DNA from: Bemisia tabaci
Taxonomy: Eukaryota; Arthropoda; Insecta; Hemiptera; Aleyrodidae
Length of the DNA stretch: 64,000 bases
Assembly (NCBI RefSeq): GCF_918797505.1
Contig: NC_092802.1
Location: 19,427,883-19,491,882, forward strand
Direction of reading: 5' to 3'
Made by a program: the position numbers and the translations under genes
Shown: piece by piece, positions 37,901 through 49,900 of the stretch
Layout of the letters: each line of letters begins with the position of its first letter
Position numbering within the stretch: the first letter of the stretch is position 1
The notes under the pieces: model-generated
Told to the model about the DNA's origin: nothing
The model's database searches: none
What the model saw: the letters and a program-made list of their open reading frames with translations, nothing else

Positions 37901-40900
37901 AATAATGTAATAAACCTGATCGGGGGGTCGTTTTTGAACTGAGAAATTCAATTTTAAACAGACTAAGAAATTTCTCTGAATTGATCGCTTCTCACTTAGG
38001 TAAGTAATAATGTCAACCATGAAATCTGTCAATTGTGCTTTGTCTGATCTTATTCTGAAGAGATGGAAGTGAAATTTTCAGTGATAACTGAAAAGGCTGG
38101 TATCTCTTTTTTAGAGTGCCGAATGAGTAGAGCACCTTTAAAGGTAGAGCAGGTATTGCCATCTGGCCCCTTCACTTTCCCTTGGAGGCTGTAGGACCTA
38201 AAAATGGCTGCGACATTGGGTTGGAGGGGAGTTATTGCCTACCTTTGACAGTCACTTGCAGTCATTCGTCCCACAAAATTGAACGCAACGGCAAAGCCGA
38301 TTTATTTGGAGTTATCTTTACTTCCAAGTCTTCAAATTTTATGTTATCCGTTGCTTTCTAGTAGGACCATTCAAAAGATTGATGATTCTTTCTTTTGTGT
38401 TGAAGACTTCTGAAATGAGGAACAAAGTTGTCCATGCATCATACTTTTGGCTCTCAATGTAGATGGTCAGAGAATTGGAGTACACAAAAAAAAGAAAATG
38501 TCCACTTTTAAAGCGGTTTTTTACCTAAAAAATGTTTTACTCAGTTTGTCTCAGAAAATCTAAAAATGTTTTTAAAAACCTTGAATGCCCTCGAATTTAC
38601 TGTTAATCACCCCTAAAATTTGTCTAAAAAGTCTTAAAAATCATTCAATTTTTGAAACTTTTATCATGAGCCCTTTTACTCATGATATCATGAGTTAATT
38701 ATTAGATTGATATTGCACTATCTCCCTAAATTAATCCAGTGACCTTATACACAAAGAATTAATATGTATCTTTGTTCTAATTGGTCCTTCCACAGTTTTC
38801 TTGATCTCTCTTCTGTAAAAGAGATAAGTTATGGCGGCCGAGAAAGGGACCGCGACCCAGACCTGGCCTCAGCTTTGAAACGATTCGGACTAGAGAAGTA
38901 CACTAACCTTGAATGCTGCCTGACACTAGTCTATGGCACAAACCTGAGTGATAACAGAGTTTTGTTCCTACTTTTACCTCCTCGACTCTGCAGGTTAGTA
39001 GCACTTTTCACACTCACATTTACGTAGCAAGCATTCCTTTTGCACCAGATCAGAGCCAAAACCTCACAAGAAAATTTAAAATAAACGTATCAAGAACTCC
39101 CTCGTAAGGTCAAAATTAATGTGTCAGACACATTTCTGGCTCTAACTAAGCGGCAGAGCAACTGATACTTGTGCCTGCCTCTGCTCTCTAAGCTCTATTG
39201 CTTTCCTAACTGTCACAAACAACAACAACACAAACAACTGTGAATTTAGTCATGCTACTCTAAGAGAATGTGTTAACAATTTAGCTGAATACATTTTCGC
39301 AAATCCCTATTCACCCAGATTTCAATTATTAAAGATACATCGACGGTGTAAGTCGGCAATCACATAACTCGTTTGCGGTGTCTGAAAATCTCCGCCTCTA
39401 TGTTTTTTTTTAAAAGAGAACAAATTGACATCATTCCTTGAAGTTTATGCAGAATTTTCTTTGCACAGAGAAGAAAAATCACAGAAGTTTTAAAGAATTG
39501 CCGTTGAGTAATTTTCCCTTTAAAAAATAACGTATGACGGGAAGTCTGCGACGTCGCAAACCGAGTTATGTGATTGCCGACTTGCACTGTCGACATGAGT
39601 TATTTTCTTGTTTTCAAATAGTCAGCCTTTGCTGAATTAAACATAACAATTGAGATACCCATTTTTCGTGAAATTTCATGATGTGAAATTTTAGAATGGA
39701 CTAGCATACGGAAGGTTGTAATCTCAAGGTACCCGCTCTCTTTGAATTTTCTAAACTTTTCCCAAAACTTTTCTTCAGGTTGTGGTATCATGGACTGTCT
39801 TGCATAGTGCGGTGCATCAAAGCTCAATCCAACTACATTGACCGACGACTAATCTGGCTTAAAGAACAGTACCTCCAACTTTACTTCGAACGAGCATGCA
39901 CAGGACCGTTAACAGCAGATGCCATTAAGGTAAGTAAGCCAAGAGTGTATAAGTTCTGAGGAATATGTACTTTAAAACATTACTAGCACTAGCATATTGT
40001 TATGAAATTTTGAATTTTCCAGCAACTACCATCCAGTTGCAAAACCATTGATCCTAAGATAATATTGTTAAATTATGAGACAGGTATGAAATTTTCTCAA
40101 CAAGTCTGAGAACATGCATTGAGAATTCCTGCCATTATGGCCTCAGTTTTAAGAGATTCCCTTGAGCCCAGGAGTTTGTTTCAGAGATAACCAATGATAT
40201 CATTGTCTTTCTCGCAAAATTTTGCATAAAATTATGTACTTTCATTGAAAATTTCTGATGCATGCAAGTTCGTTTTTCTTGTCATGGGCATTAGGCACTA
40301 AATCCTTGGATTAACTGGCATATTATCCTTTTTCAGTTCTTGAAGTTGTATAGAACACAAGTATATGTGAAACAAAACCCCACTTGAAACAGTGAAACTA
40401 AATTTCTTTGATATTCTCTCTAATATTGTTGGTGTCAATTTTCAGATTTTTGGTGGTCGAGACTGGTCTGTAGCTGCAAACATCGCAAATGCCTCACCCC
40501 AAGAAAGTGGGGGTTTTAAAAGAGGTGCCTCAATAAAGTTTCGGAAAAAAAGGTCTATTGGAAACATTCAAGCTCTTAAGGTGTGTCCCTCCGTTACCAA
40601 AACATTCGCTAAAACTAGCCATGGCTAAAGTCGCAAAATGTATATCTCAGATTGCAACGTCATAATTTTCTGCACTTGTTTTATTCTATCAAAAGAAAAC
40701 TAATCAACAGTTTCAATTGAAATTTGGTGTAAATTTTTGAAATTCAGTCAAAAGAAATCGCAATAAAGCATTTTTATCAGTATTCCTTGAAGAAAATAAA
40801 ACTTAATCGGAGATTTTTAAACATTATAATTGAGATACCCATTTTTTGTAGTTAGCCATCGATATATGAAATAACTAATCTTAAGTAATGCAAGTTATGA

Positions 40901-43900
40901 AATTACTATGAAAGGTTAGTATAATCTCAAGTGGAAAAAACTGAAGTAGGTACCTAGCAGTGGAGTTCTTGCACAATAATACTTATGACTCTTAACCCTC
41001 TATGACATAGCTCTATGGCATAGCATCACGAATTCATAACAATGTATTTTTTGGGTTTTTAAAAATTGAATCTTTCCTCTGTGACATGATTTTGTAAATT
41101 TCTATTAGTCTTTTCTTTTTTGGAATACCTGATTCCCAAAAATTTCAAATTTTGAAAAAAAAATTAGTGCTCTATATTTTTTATGCAAGCTACAAAATAG
41201 ATCCGTTTCCACCGGAATCTGAAATCCAAACTCAATTCATGCCACATCGAGAGTTAAACAAATTAGTCAAGCCTACTATGGTATAGATCAACTTTTAAAT
41301 GAATTTATTACTGTATTTGGTTTTTAGATGGACTTTGTAAGCAAACCGGCAGATATTTGTGAGATGACAACACAAAGATGGCCGCACACAACATCAGGTG
41401 CTCTCTCATTATCAAGATCTCATTCAATTGGCAGCGACACAGACACATACACATCAAACGACCCACAAGATAAAGTCAGCCCCTCTCACCCTCAGAAGTA
41501 AGACACTTTCCAGCTGAAAACATACCTTAGTTTTGTTTTCTTCCATCTATGCGCTCTGATTATATGCTCTAGCATTCAATTTAAAAGTTTTCAAGATAAT
41601 TTCAACATTCTAAATTTTAGGGGCGCAGCAAATTTTTGAGTTTGCATTTGATAAAATTTCTATAAATTGATGACTATTTCTTTATAAATGTAGGTAATGC
41701 TAGTCTCAGAATTGTATTTTGATGGTTTCAGCTCATAGATTAGCAAAAATCAATTAGATCTTTTATGACATTGACTTGTGCGGAGAAAGGAACTGTTAAA
41801 TAAGTATGTCATCCTGTGAAAAAGCATAAACGCGATCAGAACATGTTAAAGTGAATAAAATTAAAAAAATTGTGTTCTGAAGGAACGTGTGTTGGAGCAC
41901 AGTAGGCTCAATTCTCAGCCATCAGTAAAATTTTAGCAAACACTTATTAGTGTTATGTCATTGTTGTTATGAGCAGGAACTGGTATCTACACTCTTGTTT
42001 TTAATTTTTCTCTCTACTTTATTTCAGGGACAAAACAAAAACAGATTTTGCTCGACAAATGAAACATTTCCATCACGGCTCTATCACTCATGAATCTCAG
42101 CTTAAATTCACAGATTTTGTGACGCTCTTTCAATCTTTCAGGTAAGCAAAGGATAATTTTTCTTGTACTAGCACTAAACAAGGTACCGATTTAAGCATTC
42201 TGATATATAATACCTCTTCAAAGCACATGGAACACAATTTGAACCACAACAATTACTGAAATTAATTCCTAACCAAGATATTAACGTTTCATTTAGCATT
42301 GGTATCGAAAAATTGAAATTTCCTGCTCGTAGGTAAGACCAGAGTCAACAAGAATCGAATCATGCACTATAACAGTTTTGACAGGCTTCTCAAGAAGCAG
42401 TGATCCCTCTCCACCCTGTGTTGTTATGAGTGTAAACAATGCACAATAACTAAACCAAAACACTGATTTTAAGGATGTCATATTTTCATTCTGCAGAGAC
42501 TGTCATGGTATTCAGCGTGAGATTTAACTCAAGTAGAATATGGTTTTTATATAAGTGGAAAGTTAGAATTTATGCATCAAAGAACGTTAGTATCTTTGTT
42601 AGGAGTTACTTTCAGTCATTTTTTCTGTGCAAATCGTGTATTACGTAAAATTCTGACAAGAAAGTATAAATTACATTGCTTAAATTTGCGTCTTGTCAAA
42701 TGGTACATTAGATGACGAGTAACTGTATTAGGTACATAAAAGGTTACAAGTGACCCCAGCGGGGATGACACCTTTCCAAGGGGTAACTCTCATGACTATT
42801 GTTGGTGCCAATCTGAAATATTAATTTTTTAATGCAGTTTAGGATCAAGATTTTAGTGCAATGTAGAATTAGTAACTTCATAACTGAAAAAATTAAACAC
42901 TAAGAAGTGGCCTGAACTGTATGTAACAAGGTGGAGAAATGGTGCTGGGTCCACACCATTTCGCGGGGAGACAAAGCCAAGAAATACCAAAAATTAAAAT
43001 TAGAGTCAAAAATAAATTTTTAGAACTCTAATGCGCACCAGTAGGAAACTAAGGGAGGAGAGTGTTCAGCTCAGGCAGTTTGCAATGGAATATTAAAAAT
43101 AATGGAATATTAAAATTTTTTTTTACTCTAATTTTAATTTTTGGTATTTCTTGGCTTTGTTTCCCCGCGAAATGGTGTGGACCCAGCACCATTTCTCCAC
43201 CTTGTAACTTTATAACTTTAATATAAATATGTAACGATTTTTTAATTTTTTTTCTCTGCACAGTGTCCAGACGCGAAAGGACATCAGAGACCTTTTTGAG
43301 CAACTGGCGGTCTCTTGCAGGAGTTTATCAGATAGCTCTTTAAACAATAATTCCGCAGCGATGGAACCAGTGAATAACAAGCTTCAGAAGATTGGTAAGT
43401 TTCCACCTTGGTAATTCTGGGAAACTGATGAATAAAAAATCAATCCTCTATACTTTAAATCTGTTTCAAATGTTTTCGATTCTCAAGGGCTGTTCATAAA
43501 ATTCTTAAAACTAAATTTTGGATTTTTTGACCCTCCTTTCCAGCTCCTACTCTGATGAGTCAAAAATTATCGTTATAACTTGGATGTAGAAAATAGACAG
43601 GTTCCGAGTCTTGTGCCTGCACAAAAAAATCCTCGCCATCATAACTGATGGTTTCAATGACTCTTCCCTTCTTTTAAATTTTAAACACTCCTTATTTCCT
43701 TCAAATACTCAAGAAAAAACAAAAGCAGGACGAATATAAATCAAAAGGATTTAAAAAAATAATTTTTATTCAAGGTTTCTCTTAACTAACTCAGCGCCGC
43801 GTTTTGCGTAATTTTAATCTCGAGTTAGATAAATTAGATTAATGAAACCTACAATTATAGAAGAGATTGCGATATATACCGTTGTTATTAGCATTTGTTT

Positions 43901-46900
43901 TATTTAATTTGTAATCCTTTTAATTGGAAGTTAAAAGTACTTTTATATACTAATAAAACTAAGAAGTAGCTTTGTTTATATCAAACAATTAATTATATCC
44001 CTCATCATAAGTAATGGGGATGTCAATGTTTTTTCGTTCTTTTTCTTAGGTCTCCTGACAAGAAACAGCTCTGTCGATTTGATGGAGTATCGCAACACCT
44101 CAACCCTCCGAAGGAAGCAGATTTTTGATGCTATTGCCGCATCCAGTATTGTCCTAAATTGTGCTGGTGTGGATACATCAAAATCTCAAGTTATCACGCT
44201 CAACAACTTTACAAAATTTCTGGAAACCCAGCAAATGGAGCAACGCTCTGAGGCGGAAATTAGAGAGATCATTCAGGTTCGTTAGTCCACAAGATGGGAT
44301 ATTTTCTCAATCTAAAACATCTAGATTTTTTTATTATCAAAACTTTTATCACTACTCAATTTCAGTCGTTTAGAATACTGTTAATTTCCATCAGTGCAAT
44401 TAATACAATATAATATCCCAATTTAAACTCATTAAAATAGAGGATTACACAGTCTAGGAAAATTCTAAAAACTTGAAAATCCTATGTGTTTTGCTTTATG
44501 AAGATGAAATTGAGGAAATAGACATTGAGGAAAACTGGAAAATCACTGGGAGCTCAATTTAAGAAATGAATAAGACAGGAAGTCTGCAATGTGGCAAACC
44601 ATTGTACGTGGTTTGAGAGTTTCCTCGTCAATATGAGGCTTTTTTATCCTTTACATAAAATAAGTACTGCACATCCCTATCTGATCGTGATGATCTAAAA
44701 ATGAACACTAGATTCAAAAATTTTAGCTGTAGATTAAAAGGGACTAAATGGGAGGTCAGACATATTAAGAAATATTTTCACAGCAATAAATTTAAGCTAA
44801 TTTAAGAAAAACATTAAGTTAATTTCTTTTTTCTTTTTGAGATAAGTATCAATTTGTCCTGTCCCCTCCCCGTTTCTTTATTTGTATCGACTTTTGTTGT
44901 ATAGAGGCATGAACCGGACGCTGGCCTGCGCTCTCAAAATTGTCTCTCATTTGAAGGCTTCGCTCGCTATCTGATGGACAAGGAGAACTATGCATTTGCT
45001 AGTGAGAAAATCTATCCCGATGATGGAGAAATGGATATGCCTTTATCGAGGTATTTCATCGCTTCCTCTCACAACACGTATCTCACTGGACACCAGCTCA
45101 AAGGAGAGTCATCTGTTGATCTATATAGTCAGGTAAGATAAAAACTCTCTAGAGTCAAAATTCCAGATTACCCAAATTTTTTTTGTGATACTTGTTTTTT
45201 TTTACAAATACATACGTTTAAGTCGCTTTACAGCACTCCCTCGCGCTCTACGACTCCTAACCTCCACTGCTCTCTTTCAAACCACAAATCTTGGGGCTTT
45301 GAGCACCTTACCATTTCCACTTCAATCCCCTCCCTCCAACCTTTCATTTTGCGCCCTCTGCGTCTTCTCCCAGGAGGAACCTAATCAAGGACCTTCTTCG
45401 GCAACCTGTCTCCTACCATTCTCTGGACATGACCATACCAAATAAGTTGTTTTGTCATTATGTCATGCACGATGGTCTGCTTGGCATCCATGAGCTCCCG
45501 TACTGTCTCATTCCTGACGCGATCCTTTCTGGAAATACCAGCGGATCTACGCCAGGAGTCCATCTCTGTTGCCTCTAAAACCTCCCGGGTCTGCTGTTTC
45601 ATCGGCCATTTTTTACAAATTAACTTTAAAATAAAGTGGCTCAGAGATTGTTCATACCTCTTGCTTGTACACTGCATAATAATATTCAAACAATTTTGTC
45701 GTCCTTGTTTAGGTACTTTTAACAGGTTGCAGATGTGTTGAGCTGGATTGTTACGATGGCGATGATGGTTCTCCGATTATCTACCATGGCCATACATTCA
45801 CCACCAAAATACCATTTAGGTCTGTTGTCGAAGCAATCAACCGTAGCGCTTTCATTACCTCACCGTACCCTGTGATATTATCAATTGAAAACCACTGTTC
45901 TCTTCAGCAGCAAACCCGAATGGCTAATATCTTCCAGGTAAATATCTTAGAAATTAATTTCAAATTTCTGCGGAAGGTATGCAGAAGTCCTCAGATTCTG
46001 ATAAAATATTCACAAAGCCTCCTATAGACTTTAATATTTCTGTACTGTGCACAATCTTAGACACTGCTTTCAGAACTTCAAGAAATCCTCAATGAATCAT
46101 CCAACATTAACCAAAACTGTGCAAATAGGAACTTTCTTAGAAACGCAGCAGATATTTAATCATTTGCAAAAATAAGGAAGGCTAATTTAAAACAGCAACT
46201 ATTTGTTGATAGCATAATAATTTTTGGGAATTGGGATAAGCACCAATAGTATTAGTGTGACCTTCCCCTCATAAAGAGAAAGAAGAAGGAAAAAAATAAC
46301 ATAGACTTTTTAAAACATCATGGAATAAAAAACTGATAAATTGGGAATTTCATTTTTCAGAACGTCTTTGGGGAAAAACTAGTGACAAAGTTCATCTTTG
46401 AGGCTGACTTCAGTGATGAGCCACAGCTTCCATCACCAGCGCAGCTCCAGTATCGCATTTTGATCAAGAACAAAAAGCTCATATCAGAGGTCGGCACCTG
46501 GCCCATCATGCGAGCGTCACGCGTCAAAGGCCGGCCGCATCACCTTCCCGGAGCAGGGCGGGCCAACTCGATGATCTCCAATGCCAGCGGGTCTGTCAAT
46601 GATGACTACAGTGATGATGACGACGATGATGATGATGATGACGATGACGATGATGATGACGATGATGATGATGACGACGATGATGATACTCTAGATAGTA
46701 AGGGACCATCTTTCGTAATCTATCCACTTCAGTTTGTATGTCATGAGAGGTTATCATAATTGCACTCTGCTGTTAAATGCAAATCTTTGACTTAGTTTTG
46801 TAGTCAGATTCTCTAAGCATTTCTCTTGTTTCTGTCGGAAATTATAGATAATTTGGGCAAATATTTAATGTACGATCGAAAATTATTTATTTATATATTG

Positions 46901-49900
46901 TTCATCATTACTTTTATTCACTTAGAAACATTTACATAGAACTCAAAAACTCTTCACTTTGACTTCGTTTGGTAGTCAGATTTTCTCAACGTTTCTCTTG
47001 TTTCTGCTGGAAATTATAGATAAGTTTAGTAAATAATTAACGCACGATTGAAAACACTCATTTATAATTTATTCTTCGATAAATTAAATTTTTAACTCAC
47101 ATTTTCATTGACAAACCGGAACAGCTTGTAGCTGATAAGCAAAGGTTCTCTTTCAGCAAACTGTTGCCAGCAAATTTGATATATTCATGAAAAAAAACTT
47201 TATTTTTGAAGAAAATTTGTGATTTGGAGGTGTGAACCTAAAATTTCTATACCCAAAAAATCCTCAATCAAGTAGGTATGATTAAACTTAAAGGAGATCC
47301 CCAAACTCAAGAAAAATTTCAAAGCAGCGCTAATGGGCCTCTAGATAAAGTGTGAATTTAAGCACTACGGAAAATCTCCCCAAAATTTTGCAAGAAAAAC
47401 AAATTACACAATGCAAAGTTTGGAACTCAGCTCCTGGACAAGGTATAATTGTACACTATTAATATTGATAAAATGACCAAAATAAAAATGATGTCTCTTG
47501 TATGATTTAGCTTTCATTTTATGTCGAAAAATAATCTCGTTCACGTGTAGATTTATTATTTTCCCATTATGTGATTAATTTTGTGCCCATAAATTTGAAG
47601 AGAAAAGATTTTGCTTTTTTTCAGTCCAGAAAAATTGCCAATTTTCATCCTGTATAGCATCTTATATTTTCAAATTTCAAATGCCGGTTAATAGAGACAG
47701 TTTAGCAGTACCACCAGGGTAGGTTGAACCACCAGCCGAAGAAGTTGAGATCTAGTGTTCTGTTTGTTAAAACTTTTAATGCTACTTGATGCTAAAGCAA
47801 AATATTTTGTCCTAAACCTTGACGAAGGAAGCTTAATACTGCTAAAGTGAAATAATGAAACTTGGAAAAACTGGTTTTTTATTTTTATTTTTATTTTTAA
47901 GGTTTCGCATGTACTGTATATTTGTATTATAATGAAATGACCTTAACAATCATAAGGCCAATCAGCTTACTTTCCTTGGGTTTCGTTGGAAATTACTTTT
48001 TTCTCTCTTTCTTTATTTTCTGTTCTGTCACTACCATTTCTCACAATCAGTTTTGCCTATGTTTCAGCCGTGCCAGTCCGAGCAGATTCAATATCAAGCC
48101 ATGATAGTGCACCCTCGAAACTTATAACAAAATCTTCAAATACTCAACTCTCTGATTTGGAGGCAGAATCAGCCTTGAAAAACAAGAAGAAAAGAAGCCA
48201 AATCGCCAAAGAACTCTCTGATATTGTCAACTACATCCAAGTAAGTCTCGAATCGGAAAATATGTATTCTGATCTCTGAAAGTCGAATTTTTGGTTGCTG
48301 AATAGAAGCTATTCTTCTAAGAAAGTCTCGCTCAAAATTTGAAATTTTTCCAGAGGGGGAAAAGAGGAAGAAAAGACAGAGTTCAAAATTTTTAAAAAGT
48401 TGTTTACACCTTGAAACTACTTCGACTTGATTGAAAAGATGAAAAGATCAAAGGTGGCTTTCAGAAGTTAAAATTGCCAAGGCTATGAAGACAACTAAGT
48501 TAAAGATATTTGCAGACAGTATTTTTTTCTTCTCTTTTTTCCTTTTTTCCCCAAAAAAGATGATTTTGACAAAAACTTGAGTTCGGTGCCCATAAAACCA
48601 AGATATTTAGACAAAATATGAATTCAAGCATTTTCATCCTTTCATCTTACTCAGCATGCTCAACTCAAACTATTCTGTTATTGGGATAATTCGAACAATT
48701 TCCCAACTGATTTCATATGAGATTAATCCAATTATAATTTTAATTACTGTATTAGTATATGTTTGTAAAATATGATTTAGGATTAACTACAAGTGTTCAA
48801 AGTTACTGATTTTTGCATCCCTAAATACTAATTCTAGATGAGGCAAGGTTAGATAAAATTGTCATTAGTTCTTTCTAGGAAATTCAAGATAAAAATAGCT
48901 TTTGTTTTTTATTTGACAGGCAATCAAATTTCGAGGACTGAATCACATAAGCCCTAACACTTCCATGCGTGTCAAACGAACTCCTGGTCTCAAGAAAAGT
49001 AGCCCGGAGCCTTACGCCCATGTCAAACAACGTGTCAACACACATCATCCTATCTACCAGTGTTTTTCTCTCAATGAAAGCTCAGCAAAGAAACTCTGCC
49101 GGAAACAACCACACGCCCTCCTCGCCCACACAGAAACTCAGCTTGTGCGAACCTACCCCGCTGGAATGCGCATCGATTCCTCCAATTTCAACCCGCTCAT
49201 TTTCTGGGCTTTTGGTATCCAGATGGTGGCACTCAACTACCAAACAGAGGACGCGTCTCTCCACCTCAACAGCGCCATGTTCGAGCAAAATGGACGTTGC
49301 GGCTACGTTCCGAAACCAGCTGTGATGTGGGATCGCTCGCACATGATGTACCGGCGCTTTAATCCATGGGAAAAGGAGTTCGATGGGCTTCATGCTTGTT
49401 ACTTGATTTTAAATATAATATCGGGCCAATACGTCTGTCCATCCAACCTCACAGCAAACGTATTGGTTGAAATTGAAATAATCGGGATAGAGGTTGACTG
49501 CAGCAAGCAGAAAACTAAAGTTATCCAGCGCAATGCATTGAACCCCATCTGGAATGATTCGTTTTTTTTCCAGATCAACTTCCGTGACTTAGCTTTTTTA
49601 AAACTCAGTGTGTTGGATGCTAGTACCAACCACTTGTTGTCTCAAAGAATAGTACCGATCAAACATTTGCGACCGGGGTATCGTCATGTACGTTTGCGCA
49701 ACAATCAAAACAACCCTCTCCCTGTATCAACACTTTTTGTGTTTTCACGATTGGAGGAAGAGAGTCTGGAAGGCGTTGATGGTAGTATGACTATTTCAGA
49801 TGATAAGTCTCGTGACAAACAAGAACCGCAACATGATGTACGACCACTGGGTACAAAACGGCGCATGTTCTTCCTGATGGTTTATGGAGTTGTACCTGAG

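Noticed and set aside
38820..38993. Acceptor at ctgtaaaag for PLCE exon 11
   Set aside because: Using the cacag at 38795 keeps the frame from exon 10 and restores a PH-domain strand; the inner site would drop it.
40620..41300. An extra PLCE exon in the intron before 41328
   Set aside because: The flanking exons join in phase without it, and no conserved peptide appears between acceptor and donor candidates.
49082..49393. - strand frames inside the last PLCE exon
   Set aside because: Antisense shadows of a well-supported coding exon.
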